Shown here: piece after piece, positions 8,196-18,373 of the stretch
How positions within the stretch are numbered: position 1 is the stretch's first letter
Layout of the letters: every line of letters begins with the position of its first letter
Assembly (NCBI RefSeq): GCF_004016525.1
Contig: NZ_SACJ01000007.1
Coordinates: 155,117 to 219,116, forward strand
DNA: 64,000 bases
Reading direction: 5' to 3'
DNA from: Flavobacterium sufflavum
GTDB taxonomy: Bacteria > Bacteroidota > Bacteroidia > Flavobacteriales > Flavobacteriaceae
Program-made: the position numbers and the translations under genes
The notes under the pieces: generated by a model
Told to the model about the DNA's origin: nothing
The model's database searches: none
Seen by the model: the letters and a program-made list of their open reading frames with translations, nothing else

Positions 8196-9236
8196 TCAGG
8201 CAGGAATTTGCTGGCTTAAGCAGTGCAAAGTCCCGAATCCCCAAATCAAATCTATAGCACTAATACCAATAATTTCTCTGTCCGGGAAACATTCCGCCAG
8301 GATATTCAATGCTTTTCTGTCGTTTACATCGTTAAAAGTTGGAACTAAAACACAGTTATTTAAAATCAGGAAATTGGCATAACTCGCAGGTAATCTTAAG
8401 TCTTCAAAATCCAGACGTTTTGGCATCGGTAAAGTCACAATTACAGGCGATTTTCCGTCTTCCAGTTTAGCATTTTGCAAACGTTTTAAATTGTCTTGTA
8501 AAGGTTTGTAATTGGCGTCGTTAGGGTCGGTTTCAACGATGGTCACAATAGTGTCTTCGTTTACAAATCTCGCCAAATCATCAATGTGACCGTGAGTATC
8601 GTCGCCTTCAATTCCGTCACCTAGCCAAATTACATTGGTTACACCTAAATATTCTTTAAAAACGGCTTCGTAATCTTCTTTAGTAAAACCAGCATTACGC
8701 ACTTGAATACTTGGGTGCATCAGGCATTCTTCGGATGTTAATAAAGTACCACGACCGTTTACATCAATGGCACCACCTTCTACAATTACTGGTTTACCTT
8801 TATAAATAACCTGAGTTAAAGGCATTTTTAAGAAATCAGAAACTTTGGCAGGAACGTGTTTGTCCAGTTGGTAATTTTTATATTTCGCCCAACCGTTGAA
8901 GTTGAAGTTTAAAGCTTCTCTTTTACCGTCCTTATAAACTACAATAGAACCAGAGTCACGCATCCAACTACGATTGGTTTTCTGGATGATAAATGAAATT
9001 TGATTCAAGTTTACGCGGGCTCTTTCGAGCATATCGCTTACTTTAGTTTTTAGTTTTTCGTCGATAACTACCAAAAAGACTTTTTCATAAGTAGCCACTT
9101 TTTTAATAAACTCCACAAATGCCCATTGAATCGCTTCGTATTTTCCTGGCCAATCGTTTCCATTATGTGGAAAACAAAGTAAAATTCCTTCTTGTTTTTC
9201 CCATTCAGCAGGAAAACGTCTGTTTGTAGTTGTCAT
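8196..9236 (-). CDS. aguA: Agmatine deiminase (agmatine iminohydrolase)
   Basis: 346 residues. A cytosolic enzyme of the guanidino-group-modifying superfamily that hydrolyses agmatine to N-carbamoylputrescine and ammonia. Visible family motifs are WMRDSGSIVV, EGGAIDVNGRGTLLTSEECL and DDTHGHIDDLARFV, plus the C-terminal nucleophile Cys339 in TLHCLSQQ, seven residues before the end. The start MTTTNRRFPAEWEKQEGILL is the usual N-terminus. Its pathway partner aguB is 3.7 kb away on the same strand, separated by two plus-strand genes. Together they form a route from agmatine to putrescine. A -7-like element (TATATTTG on the minus strand, 9264-9271) lies about 30 bp upstream. Confidence 0.95.
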   Translation of the reverse strand: MTTTNRRFPAEWEKQEGILLCFPHNGNDWPGKYEAIQWAFVEFIKKVATYEKVFLVVIDEKLKTKVSDMLERARVNLNQISFIIQKTNRSWMRDSGSIVVYKDGKREALNFNFNGWAKYKNYQLDKHVPAKVSDFLKMPLTQVIYKGKPVIVEGGAIDVNGRGTLLTSEECLMHPSIQVRNAGFTKEDYEAVFKEYLGVTNVIWLGDGIEGDDTHGHIDDLARFVNEDTIVTIVETDPNDANYKPLQDNLKRLQNAKLEDGKSPVIVTLPMPKRLDFEDLRLPASYANFLILNNCVLVPTFNDVNDRKALNILAECFPDREIIGISAIDLIWGFGTLHCLSQQIPA

Positions 9237-9748
9237 AAAAAATGGCTAAAAATTATAAGACCGCAAATATAAACATTCGCAAGGATTATAAAAATGGAGG
9301 TTTGAAAACAATATTTATTTTTTCAGGCTTAAACTTGTGCAAAAAATCTTCCTTTATAAATAACTCAAAAGGTAAATTTATGTATTATGTTTGATTGAGT
9401 TTTTTCGAGAAGAACGCTGTTTCGTGTTTTTTCAGGAAGTATTTATGATTTTTTTATTAGATAAAGTGATCCTTAATTTTAAGAAAACAAAGACAAATTA
9501 TTCAAAAAGTGCTAAAAAAGTAGAGTAAGCTTGGCTTTAAAATTGAAAAATAATATTTTTTTTAGAAAGTATAAATAATAAAATTTTGATTTTAACTTTT
9601 TGATAGTCAAAATAGTACTGGTTTTTCTAGTCGTCTTGTAAGTAAAAATGCCAATAAAAGTGTGAATTATATAACTTCAATATAACAATTATCAGAATTA
9701 TATGATTTATATTTGCCCTGATTTTAAAAATTAAAAAAATAAATAATC
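9237..9748. other. 512-bp divergent intergenic region between aguA and the OmpA gene
   Basis: AT-rich, with no open frame I would call a gene. It holds a minus-strand -7-like element for aguA (9264-9271) and a plus-strand TATATTTG at 9708-9715 about 35 bp before the OmpA start. I found no clear TTG partner at the usual distance for either. The middle (about 9300-9650) shows no strong hairpin or repeat. Confidence 0.5.
9708..9715 (+). promoter_or_regulatory. Bacteroidota -7 element of the OmpA gene
   Basis: TATATTTG fits the TAnnTTTG consensus and lies 33 bp before the ATG at 9749. No TTG is seen at the -33 position, so the call rests on one element only. Confidence 0.5.
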
Positions 9749-11008
9749 ATGAAAAAGAAATTTGCCTCTTTATCCTTGTTATTACTATCATTTGCTGCAA
9801 GTGCTCAGGATATGTCAACACCTACTAAAAAAACTCTTGAAAAAGATCAGTTTGATAAGTGGTCTATTGAATTAAATGGTGGTGTGAACAAACCATTGAG
9901 AGCTATGACAGCAGGTTATTCTACTGCTACACTAAATCCTTTTCACGCTGATTTAGGAGCAAGATATATGTTTAGTCCTAAATTTGGTTTGAAACTTGAT
10001 TTTGGATATGATAAATTTCAAGAGCGTGATAATACTGCACCATTTGAAAGCAAACTAATCAGAACAAGTTTACAAGGGGTTATCAATGTAGGTAGAGCTT
10101 TAAACTTTGAAACATGGACTAATACTATTGGATTATTAGCACATGGTGGATTTGGAGTTTCTCAATTATCAGCAGATAACGGTTTTAAAGGAAAAGATTA
10201 CATGGGACATGGAATTCTTGGTTTAACTGGACAAATTAAATTGAGCAATAGTGTTGCTTTGACTGGTGATTTATCAGGTCTTGTTTACGGAAGACAAAAC
10301 TATAACTTCGATGGTAAAGGGATAGCTCATACTGGTTCTTTAGATGGAGTAACGCTTAATGCATCTGTTGGTTTGACTTTTTACTTAGGTAAAAAAGAAA
10401 AACATGCTGACTGGGTTGGAGATGCTGACAAATACGATGCTTTAGAGCAAAGAGTTGGATTAATCGAAACAGGTCTTATCGATTCTGATAAAGATGGTGT
10501 AGCTGATTTATACGATTTGGAACCAAATTCTATTGCTGGTGTAGCTGTTAATACAAAAGGACAATCTATTGATAATAATAAAAATGGAGTTCCAGATGAA
10601 TTAGAAAGCTATTTAGATAAAAAGTATGGACAAAATACTAATACTACTGTAACTAATAGTACAGTTGAAGAGTTAATTAACGGAGGATATGTAAATGTAT
10701 ATTTCGATTTTAATTCGTCTAAACCAATAAATTCATCTTTATCAGGAGTTGACTTTTTAGTTAAATACTTGAAAAATAATCCATCTAAAAAGGCAGATAT
10801 CATTGGATATGCTGATGAAGTAGGAAGTTCAAGTTATAACCAACAATTATCTCAAAAAAGAGCTGAAGCAGTTAAAAGTATTGTAATCAATGCTGGAATT
10901 GACGCTTCAAGATTAACTGTAAAAGGTAATGGTGAAGATGCTTCTGTAAATAAAAATTCTCAACAAGCACGTCAAATCGTGAGAAGAGTTACTTTTCAAG
11001 TGAAGTAA
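9749..11008 (+). CDS. OmpA-family outer-membrane protein with thrombospondin type 3 repeat region
   Basis: 419 residues. The signal peptide is MKKKFASLSLLLLSFAASAQ, with cleavage likely after SAQ. Residues about 35-220 are amphipathic beta-strand-like (GARYMFSPKFGLKLDFGYD) and probably form a barrel. Then come Asp-rich calcium-binding-type repeats (DSDKDGVADLYDLEPNS; DNNKNGVPDELE), and a C-terminal OmpA peptidoglycan-binding domain (about 310-419) with VYFDFNSSKPIN and QLSQKRAEAVKSIV. It should tie the outer membrane to the cell wall; proteins of this plan are abundant outer-membrane components in Flavobacteria. It is monocistronic, with a strong terminator right after it. Confidence 0.92.
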   Translation: MKKKFASLSLLLLSFAASAQDMSTPTKKTLEKDQFDKWSIELNGGVNKPLRAMTAGYSTATLNPFHADLGARYMFSPKFGLKLDFGYDKFQERDNTAPFESKLIRTSLQGVINVGRALNFETWTNTIGLLAHGGFGVSQLSADNGFKGKDYMGHGILGLTGQIKLSNSVALTGDLSGLVYGRQNYNFDGKGIAHTGSLDGVTLNASVGLTFYLGKKEKHADWVGDADKYDALEQRVGLIETGLIDSDKDGVADLYDLEPNSIAGVAVNTKGQSIDNNKNGVPDELESYLDKKYGQNTNTTVTNSTVEELINGGYVNVYFDFNSSKPINSSLSGVDFLVKYLKNNPSKKADIIGYADEVGSSSYNQQLSQKRAEAVKSIVINAGIDASRLTVKGNGEDASVNKNSQQARQIVRRVTFQVK

Positions 11009-11030
11009 TTTTTACAAATAAATAATTTAG

Positions 11031-11068
11031 AAAGCTGTTTCGACTAAGGTTGAAACAGCTTTTTTTTT
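11031..11068 (+). terminator. Rho-independent terminator after the OmpA gene
   Basis: Perfect 11-bp stem AAAGCTGTTTC / GAAACAGCTTT (11031-11041, 11052-11062) with a 10-nt loop, followed by a run of T. It lies 22 bp after the stop codon. Confidence 0.85.
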
Positions 11069-11219
11069 GTGCCTTATTTTTCGGATTGTTTTTGATGCGT
11101 TAATCTAAGAATAATTATGTGTACTATTTTTCCTGTGAAATTAAAGATTTCATAATAATGACTTAATCCAAAAGCTTTATCCGAAATCTATTTTTGTCCG
11201 AAACAAAAAAATAGGAAAT

Positions 11220-12740
11220 ATGAAAAATTTTGGGATTTCATTATTAGCGGCTCTTTTTATTTTATGCAGTTGTGAAAATGATAAAGGAAATGGCGATAAT
11301 CAAGAGATTGAAGTAAACGAAGATGTTGCCAGTTTCAAAGAAATAGGAACCATCACTGTTGGTGGACTAGCTGCAGCTGAAATCAGTGCCTATGACGAAA
11401 CGACTAAAAGACTTTTTACGGTAAACAATAGTGCCACCAACCAAATTGATGTAATCGATTTATCAGATCCAATTAATCCTAAAAAATTAGCTGTAATTGA
11501 TTTGTCTGTTTACAGTGGTGCTTCAAATAGTGTGGCTGTTTATGACGGGAAATTGGCAGTAGCTTTAGAGTCGACTACCAACAAGCAAGGAAATGGAAAA
11601 GTAGTGGTTTTTAAAACTTCTGATTATAGTTTGATTAAAGAAATTACCGTGGTTGCTTTGCCTGATATGGTAACTTTTTCGCCAGACGGAAAATACATTA
11701 TTTCGGCTAACGAAGGCGAACCAAATGCAGATTATTCTGTAGATCCTGATGGAACAGTTTCTATCATTGATGTGACTAATAATTATGCTGTAACAACATT
11801 GAATTTTGCCGCTTTCGAAAGTCAGTTGGCTACATTGAGAACCAAAGGATTCAGGGTTTCTAAAACGGCTAAAAGTTTTGCTGCCGATATTGAACCGGAA
11901 TACATCACTATCTCAGCCGATTCTAAAACAGCCTGGGTTACTTTGCAAGAAAACAATGGAGTGGCTAAAGTAGATTTGGCAACAAAAACAATTACGTCTA
12001 TTTTCGGATTGGGTTACAAAGATTTTAATTCTGCCGAAAACGGAATTGATGTTAGCGATAAAGACTTAGTTGTTTCATTTACTCCCTGGAAACTAAAAGG
12101 ATTGTTTATGCCTGATGCTATTGCAAGTTATGTTGTAAATGGAACTCCTTATTTTATTACAGCCAATGAAGGTGATGCCAGAGAATATGGAACTTATGCG
12201 GATGTTGCCCGTTTAAAATCATTAAACTTAGACGCAACTGTTTTTCCTGATGCTGCCACTTTAAAAGCAGATGCTAAAATGGGACGTTTGAATTTGGTTT
12301 CAACAGAAGGTGATACAGATAACGATGGGGATTTAGATGAATTAATTAGTTTTGGAGCACGTTCGTTCACCATTTGGAACGGAAATACAGGAAGTCTGGT
12401 TTTTGACAGTAAAAACGATTTAGACAAACGTTCGAATGATTTTGGTACTTATGATGATACCCGTAGTGATGACAAAGGTTCAGAACCGGAAGCTGTGGTG
12501 GTAGCCAAAATGGGAAATAAAAACATTCTGTTTGTAGGTCTTGAAAGAACTGATACGGTTATGGTTTATGATATCACTAATCCATCGGCTCCACAATATT
12601 TGCAAAGTATAAAAACAGGTGATGCTCCTGAAGGCTTATTGTTTATTCCTGCTTCTAAAAGTCCTAATAAAAGAAGTTTGTTAGTGGTAAGTAGTGAAGG
12701 GGATGGGGTTGTTAAGTTTTTCCAGCCTAATCTACAATAA
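11220..12740 (+). CDS. Choice-of-anchor I family beta-propeller lipoprotein
   Basis: 506 residues with a lipoprotein signal: hydrophobic stretch GISLLAALFI and lipobox LCSC with Cys18 as the lipidated residue. The body is a repeated beta-propeller with lines such as DMVTFSPDGKYIISANEGEP, EPEYITISADSKTAWVTLQE, YFITANEGDAREYG and DKGSEPEAVVVAKMG. This matches the proteins annotated as choice-of-anchor I, sometimes described as alkaline-phosphatase-like or surface-glycoprotein-like. The recurrent ANEG/EPE acidic motifs suggest metal or phosphate-ester binding, but no activity can be fixed from sequence. It is presumably anchored to a cell membrane and faces the periplasm or outside. It stands alone between two terminators. 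Confidence 0.8.
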   Translation: MKNFGISLLAALFILCSCENDKGNGDNQEIEVNEDVASFKEIGTITVGGLAAAEISAYDETTKRLFTVNNSATNQIDVIDLSDPINPKKLAVIDLSVYSGASNSVAVYDGKLAVALESTTNKQGNGKVVVFKTSDYSLIKEITVVALPDMVTFSPDGKYIISANEGEPNADYSVDPDGTVSIIDVTNNYAVTTLNFAAFESQLATLRTKGFRVSKTAKSFAADIEPEYITISADSKTAWVTLQENNGVAKVDLATKTITSIFGLGYKDFNSAENGIDVSDKDLVVSFTPWKLKGLFMPDAIASYVVNGTPYFITANEGDAREYGTYADVARLKSLNLDATVFPDAATLKADAKMGRLNLVSTEGDTDNDGDLDELISFGARSFTIWNGNTGSLVFDSKNDLDKRSNDFGTYDDTRSDDKGSEPEAVVVAKMGNKNILFVGLERTDTVMVYDITNPSAPQYLQSIKTGDAPEGLLFIPASKSPNKRSLLVVSSEGDGVVKFFQPNLQ

Positions 12741-12764
12741 ATTTATTTACATGTCTTTTAAAAC

Positions 12765-12802
12765 AAAATGGACTAAGGCAATGTGCTTTAGTCCATTTTT
12801 TA
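12765..12802. terminator. Bidirectional terminator between the propeller lipoprotein and aguB
   Basis: Perfect 12-bp stem AAAATGGACTAA / TTAGTCCATTTT (12765-12776 and 12788-12799) with T-runs on both strands. It lies 25 bp after the lipoprotein stop and about 120 bp after aguB in its direction. Confidence 0.85.
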
Positions 12803-12813
12803 TTCTTTAAAGT

Positions 12814-12860
12814 TTTACCACAAAGATTCGCGAAGGAGACACGAAGACTCACAAAGCTTT
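12814..12860. repeat. CACAAAG/CGCGAAG dispersed intergenic repeat
   Basis: Positions 12814-12860 read TTACCACAAAG, ATTCGCGAAG, GACACGAAG and CTCACAAAG in sequence. This is the same unit family as at 7965-8077, 30163-30204 and 34186-34283. It sits between the terminator and the aguB stop. Confidence 0.6.
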
Positions 12861-12922
12861 TATTATATCTAACCGTAAGGTACATAGTTTTAATAAAGAG
12901 AAATATGTGTGTCAATAAAAAC

Positions 12923-13810
12923 TTAATCAATCGCTCTTTTAGTAATATCTCCAAAAGCATCAATTCTTCTGTCTCTGAAGAACGGCCAGTTTTGACGAAC
13001 ATTTTCCTGTAAGTCTAAATCCACCTCAGCAATTAAGATTTCTTCTTTATCGTGAGAAGCCTGTGCTAAAATCTCTCCTTGTGGACCACAGATAAAGGAA
13101 GCTCCCCAAAATTCAATTCCGGCAGTATCCGGTAAATATTGCTCTAGACCAATTCTGTTGGCAGCAGCTACATAAATACCATTGGCTACGGCATGTCCTT
13201 TCATCACGTTCATCCAGGCTCCATATTGGTTTTCGCCGTATTGCTCTTTTTCTTGTGGATGCCATCCAATAGCTGTTGGGTAAAATAAAACCTCAGCACC
13301 TTTTAAAGCTGTCAAACGGGCAGCTTCCGGATACCATTGATCCCAACAAATTAAGGTTCCAATATTTCCTTTTTGAGTTCTATTGTTTTTAAATCCTAAA
13401 TCACCAGGTGTGAAATAGAATTTTTCGTAAAATGCAGGATCGTCCGGAATGTGCATTTTGCGGTATAATCCAGCTTCAGTTCCATCGGTATCAATAATGT
13501 AAGCACTGTTGTGGTAGATTCCAGCCATTCTTTTTTCGAAGAAAGGAACAATAATAACTACTCCTAATTCTTTGGCTAATTCGCTAAAAGCAATAAAAGA
13601 AGTGCTGTATAAAGGTTCTGCTAAGGCAAAATTGTCTACATCTTCACTTTGACAGAAATAATGACTGCTGTATAATTCAGGTAACGAAATAACTTCTGCA
13701 CCTTGACTCGCCGCATCACGAACCCAACTGATACATTTTTTCAGGTTGTTTTCGGCAATGTCATTCAGATTTAGTTGGATAACAGCAATTTTGTATTTTT
13801 TATTGGGCAT
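12923..13810 (-). CDS. aguB: N-carbamoylputrescine amidase (nitrilase superfamily)
   Basis: 295 residues. It hydrolyses N-carbamoylputrescine to putrescine, CO2 and ammonia, the step after agmatine deiminase. The nitrilase triad is clear: Glu45 in SLPELYSSHYF, Lys118 in YRKMHIPDDPAFYEKFYF and Cys155 in GTLICWDQWYPEAAR. Length and the FYFTPGDLGF segment fit the AguB subfamily rather than general amidases. Start at 13810 gives MPNKKYKIAVIQ. Its partner aguA (8196-9236) is on the same strand, but two plus-strand genes separate them, so the two are not co-transcribed. Confidence 0.95.
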   Translation of the reverse strand: MPNKKYKIAVIQLNLNDIAENNLKKCISWVRDAASQGAEVISLPELYSSHYFCQSEDVDNFALAEPLYSTSFIAFSELAKELGVVIIVPFFEKRMAGIYHNSAYIIDTDGTEAGLYRKMHIPDDPAFYEKFYFTPGDLGFKNNRTQKGNIGTLICWDQWYPEAARLTALKGAEVLFYPTAIGWHPQEKEQYGENQYGAWMNVMKGHAVANGIYVAAANRIGLEQYLPDTAGIEFWGASFICGPQGEILAQASHDKEEILIAEVDLDLQENVRQNWPFFRDRRIDAFGDITKRAID

Positions 13811-14010
13811 GGTAGTATTTTTTAGATTGCAAAAATAGGTATTTTTATGAAGAGTAGAAATATTGCTATTTAGAAAAGTTTCGACGTTAATGATGGGATT
13901 TGCTGAATTTGAACTTGGAATAAACGGTTGATTTTACATTTATAATTTAAAAATGTGCTGTAATTCAAATTTATATATATTTTTGTCAGAAAATTATAGA
14001 GCTTGTTTTT

Positions 14011-17000
14011 ATGATAAAAATTCCTCGGATTGCGCATTTTTTTATTGTATTCATTGCTGTTATGGGAGTCAGTTCTCTAGTAGCTAATAATCTGGATACG
14101 AATACCGGAATTGAGGTTTTAGCACCTACTGTAGATTTTACTTTTAATAATAACAACAGTTGTTCGGATACGCCTATAACATTTGTTCCCATTATAAGTG
14201 GTGATTCGCCCTATACTTATAATTGGGATTTTGGAGATGGAACCAGTTCTACCAATAGTAATCCAACCCATACTTTTACGGCTTTAGGCTGTGGTATTCA
14301 AAATTTCAGTGTTAAACTAACAGTTACAGATAGAAACGGATTGAGTAATTCAGTTATTAAAACGGTTTCAGTACAACAAAAACCCGATTTAAAGTTTGTA
14401 AATTTAAATGCGGGTTCGAGTTCTGTTTTTGAAAGATGTGGCGATAATAACTCGAGTCTTAGTTATTCGATTAATGTTGGTAATAGTTCCGCTTCGACCA
14501 CTTGTATTACTTCTTATAATATCGATTGGGGTGATGGCAGTACAGAAACCAATGTTAGTTTTCCAAAACAACATACCTATGCACGATTGGGCTCTTTCAA
14601 TATGATTATTACTGCTGTTGGAGGAAGTGGATGTAATAACAGTATTTCGTATATCGTCAAGAATTCCAATAATCCCGTTGGAGCTTTGATTGCTCCGGGA
14701 AATACAACCAATTTTTGTGTTCCTTTGGCTCCTATGAATTTTGCTATTGGTTCCTGGGCGTTGAATCCAACCGATACGAGATATCAGGTGAATTATGGTG
14801 ATGGTTCTTCTGCCAGTTATACCCAAACTCAATTAGAAAGTTCTACTTATTATAATGCTGCTAATCCGGCCGCTTCACAAAATTTTCCTATTCCGCATAC
14901 TTTTACGCGATTCAATTGTCCAAGCGGAAATACAGTTATTTTAACCATAACTAATTCTTGTGGAAGAACCGATTTATCGGCAGGCCCAATTATTATTTTA
15001 GATAAACCTATTGTGAGTTTTAGTTCGACAAGTATTGCCTGTGTGAATTCGGCAGTATCATTCAGTAATACCACTGTGGCTGGATATACAAATAACTGTA
15101 GTACAGTAGGGGTTTACACCTGGGATTTTGGTGATGGAACTGCTGTTTCAAATAGCGTAAATCCTAGCCACGTTTATACTTCTCCGGGGTCTTATACTGT
15201 AAAATTAAATGCTGTAACTCCTTGTGGTGTTGGAGTAGAATATAGAAGAACCATTTGTGTGGAACCGATTTTACAGCCTGATTTTACTTATGTTAAAGCT
15301 TGTATCAATTCTAATACACAGATTACCAATACTACAGATACCCGTTTAGCCTGTGGAGCTCAAAGCTATTATTGGGATATAACTTATTATACAGATCCTT
15401 ATTGTGAAAATAAAACCCCAAGTTGGTATTTTACTGCTGGAACAGGCTATACTTCAAAAGATCCGGTAATTAACTTTACTGTATCAGGAACATATTATCT
15501 TAGATTGAGAACAATAAACTCCTGCGGTATTGAGCGTGAAATAACAAAAACAATTGAGGTCAAGAAACCACCAATTATCTCTTTAGATCCTATTTCTGAT
15601 TTTTGTAATTCGGCAACCATACATCCTGTGGGGAAAGTAATTGAAAATTGTGCTCCAAGTTCGGAACTGACATATTCATGGAGTTTTCCGGGAGGAACGC
15701 CATCGAGTTCTACTTCTTTTGATCCGGGTTCAATTAATTATTCTGTCAGTGGAAATTATACGGCTACTTTTAGTGTTACCAATAGTTGCGGAACAGTTTC
15801 AAAAACGGAAAACTTCTCAGTAAACACAGTTTTATCACCTATCATTTCGGCTAAATCTGCTGAAATATGCAGTGGTAGTAGTTTTACGATTACTCCAAGA
15901 AGTGGAGGAGGCGATAATGTGCCTTCTGGGACTACTTATATTTGGTCAACTCCTGTTGTTTCTCCTTCAGGAGCGGTAAGTGGTGCATTTGCACAATCGA
16001 ATCAAACAACTAGCATTAGTCAAAGTTTAACAAATAATACTGCTAATCCAGCAACTGTTACCTATACAGTTTCACCTACAGCAGGTAGTTGTCCTGGACC
16101 TGATTTTAAAGTTACTGTAAAAGTGAATCCTTTAATAAATGCCAGTCCTGTAATTAGAAATTCGAGTTGTTTTGATGCAAATGATGGGGCGATTAATCTA
16201 ACGGTGAGTGGTGGAATTCCATTTCCTACAGGATCTCCCTATCAATTTTCCTGGACAGGGCCTAATCAATTTACAAGTACGGCTGAGGATATTTCGAATC
16301 TGGCACCGGGAAATTATAACCTGAGAATTACTGATAATGGAAGTTGTCCTTTCTCAGCGACATATACGGTAAATCAACCAGCTAAATTTAGTTTTTCAGG
16401 AGTTAAAAATGATATTTCCTGCAACAATTTAAATGACGGACAAATTAATTTGAATGTAAGCGGAGGAACAGCGCCTTATACTTATGTTTGGACAAAAGAC
16501 GGAAATCCTTTTTCTACATCGGAAGATATTCGAAATTTGGCTGCTGGCGTTTATCATGTGAAAATTACCGAGACCAGAAATTGTGGAATTTTGGAAGAGA
16601 CTTATACCATCATCAATCCGCCTGTTCTTGTTGTTACTTTGGCCAGTCAAAAAAACATTCTTTGTTATGGCTATTCTACAGGAGAAATTGATGTAAATGT
16701 TACAGGAGGTAGAGCTGTAGAAACTAGTCCGGGAGTTTTTAATTATACTTATTTATGGACTGGACCTAACAGTTTTACAAGTACCTCAAAGAATTTGCGA
16801 AATGTGCCTGCGGGGACTTATAATTTAAGAGTGACCGATAATTCAGGCTGTAGGGACAATTTAACGGTTGTTTTGACTCAAAATAGCGAAATCAAACTGC
16901 AATACACTAAAACGGAGATTGCCTGTTATAATGATGCCAATGCCTCTATTACCATTACTGATATTACAGGAGGAGTTCCGTTTGCTAGTGGAGATCCTTA

Positions 17001-18369
17001 TATTATCAAATGGAGTAATTTAGGAACGGGAAGAGTACAAAATAATTTATCGGCAGGAACTTATATTATTAGCATTGAAGATGCTTTAGGGTGCCCAAAG
17101 CAATTTCCAATTACCATTGATAACGTTCCTGTGTTCTCGATAAATCCTGATGTAAAACAAATTTCTTGTTTTGGAGGAAATGACGGTCACATTCGATTGA
17201 ATCTGGTAGGAGGTGTTGCTCCAATAAAATTAGTTTGGAGTGATAATTCTACTGCCGGAACGGAACGAAATAATCTTGGCCCCGGAAGATATTCAGTAAC
17301 CATTACCGACAAGAAGTTGTGTACCATACAGCAAACTTTTATTATAAAAGAACCATTGGCAATTGAGTTAAGAGCTGATGTATCCAATCCGTTGAGTTGT
17401 TTGAATGCCAATACCGGGGCAATTAATCTAATCGTTACCGGAGGAACACCACCGTTTACCTATGCCTGGTCTAATGGTGCTAAAACCGAAGATTTAATTA
17501 ATTTACCACCTGATAATTATATTGTAAATGTTACGGATGCCAATGGTTGTAAGGCTACCAATTCCTGGAAAATTATCCGATTTGAGCAATTAACACCTAG
17601 CGTTGAAACCATAACCGATTATGATTGTGATACCAAATATGTCAAGCAAACCTTTGTAGGTCATGTAAAAGGTGGAATTCCGCCTTATAAACTGAGTTGG
17701 TCTGACGGTGTGGTTAGCGGAAGTAATAATCAAATCATGAATACCAATAACAATGGTTTGATTGTTTTTAGTGTTGAAGACAGTTTTGGTTGTAAACAAG
17801 ATTTGCCTTTCAAGGTTAATACTCCCGTTTTAGGGAATCCTAATTTTTCGTATGCTTCTTATGGCCATGATGTTTACAATTTGTATTCTATTTTTGATCC
17901 TATTTTGTTTACCAATTTAGCTACAGGGGATTTTACCAATATATCTTGGGATTTTGGTGATGGTAATTTTTCAGATGAAGAAAATCCGTCACATATTTAT
18001 ACCAGAGTGGGGACTTATACCATAAAACAAACAGTTACTTATCCTTTTGGTTGTCAATATGTTTATACTACCACTATTACTATTGAAAAAGGCTATAGTG
18101 TAACCATGCCGACGGCTTTTTCACCTAATAATGATAGAATTAACGATAGTTTTGCACCGGTATTTTTAGGTTTTGTCGAAGTTACCTTGCATGTCTATGA
18201 TACCTGGGGAAGTTTAATTTACAGCGAAACTGGCGAAAACATAAAAGGGTGGAATGGAAAAGTAAAAGATTTAGATGCCGAAAATGGCAATTACTACTTT
18301 AAATTGTTTGCTAAAACATTCTACAATCATACCATTACCCAAGAAGGAGCTTTTACATTAATCAAATAA
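14011..18369 (+). CDS. Large T9SS-exported surface protein with PKD domains, SprB repeats and type B C-terminus
   Basis: 1,452 residues. N-terminal signal (IARIAHFF-like hydrophobic segment, then VSSLVANN). The first half holds PKD-type beta domains with the signature WDFGDGT (about residues 70 and 370) and related WGDGS and NYGDGSS variants. From about residue 710 come seven SprB-type repeats, each opening with a Cys-containing start such as SCFDANDGAINLTVSGG and closing with GxYxxxITDxxxC. A last PKD (ISWDFGDGNFSDEENPSHIY) precedes the gliding-motility-associated C-terminal domain (MPTAFSPNNDRINDSFAPVF ... YDTWGSLIY), a type IX type B sorting signal. It is probably exported by the T9SS and held at the surface, with an adhesin-like role. 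The next gene, 4 nt away, is its PorP/SprF partner. A TATTTTTG -7-like element lies at 13978-13985. Confidence 0.93.
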   Translation: MIKIPRIAHFFIVFIAVMGVSSLVANNLDTNTGIEVLAPTVDFTFNNNNSCSDTPITFVPIISGDSPYTYNWDFGDGTSSTNSNPTHTFTALGCGIQNFSVKLTVTDRNGLSNSVIKTVSVQQKPDLKFVNLNAGSSSVFERCGDNNSSLSYSINVGNSSASTTCITSYNIDWGDGSTETNVSFPKQHTYARLGSFNMIITAVGGSGCNNSISYIVKNSNNPVGALIAPGNTTNFCVPLAPMNFAIGSWALNPTDTRYQVNYGDGSSASYTQTQLESSTYYNAANPAASQNFPIPHTFTRFNCPSGNTVILTITNSCGRTDLSAGPIIILDKPIVSFSSTSIACVNSAVSFSNTTVAGYTNNCSTVGVYTWDFGDGTAVSNSVNPSHVYTSPGSYTVKLNAVTPCGVGVEYRRTICVEPILQPDFTYVKACINSNTQITNTTDTRLACGAQSYYWDITYYTDPYCENKTPSWYFTAGTGYTSKDPVINFTVSGTYYLRLRTINSCGIEREITKTIEVKKPPIISLDPISDFCNSATIHPVGKVIENCAPSSELTYSWSFPGGTPSSSTSFDPGSINYSVSGNYTATFSVTNSCGTVSKTENFSVNTVLSPIISAKSAEICSGSSFTITPRSGGGDNVPSGTTYIWSTPVVSPSGAVSGAFAQSNQTTSISQSLTNNTANPATVTYTVSPTAGSCPGPDFKVTVKVNPLINASPVIRNSSCFDANDGAINLTVSGGIPFPTGSPYQFSWTGPNQFTSTAEDISNLAPGNYNLRITDNGSCPFSATYTVNQPAKFSFSGVKNDISCNNLNDGQINLNVSGGTAPYTYVWTKDGNPFSTSEDIRNLAAGVYHVKITETRNCGILEETYTIINPPVLVVTLASQKNILCYGYSTGEIDVNVTGGRAVETSPGVFNYTYLWTGPNSFTSTSKNLRNVPAGTYNLRVTDNSGCRDNLTVVLTQNSEIKLQYTKTEIACYNDANASITITDITGGVPFASGDPYIIKWSNLGTGRVQNNLSAGTYIISIEDALGCPKQFPITIDNVPVFSINPDVKQISCFGGNDGHIRLNLVGGVAPIKLVWSDNSTAGTERNNLGPGRYSVTITDKKLCTIQQTFIIKEPLAIELRADVSNPLSCLNANTGAINLIVTGGTPPFTYAWSNGAKTEDLINLPPDNYIVNVTDANGCKATNSWKIIRFEQLTPSVETITDYDCDTKYVKQTFVGHVKGGIPPYKLSWSDGVVSGSNNQIMNTNNNGLIVFSVEDSFGCKQDLPFKVNTPVLGNPNFSYASYGHDVYNLYSIFDPILFTNLATGDFTNISWDFGDGNFSDEENPSHIYTRVGTYTIKQTVTYPFGCQYVYTTTITIEKGYSVTMPTAFSPNNDRINDSFAPVFLGFVEVTLHVYDTWGSLIYSETGENIKGWNGKVKDLDAENGNYYFKLFAKTFYNHTITQEGAFTLIK

Positions 18370-18373
18370 AAGA

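Noticed and set aside
14404..14832. Antisense frame inside the PKD/SprB-repeat gene
   Set aside because: It is a mirror of the Asn/Ser/Gly-rich coding strand, with no signal or motif.
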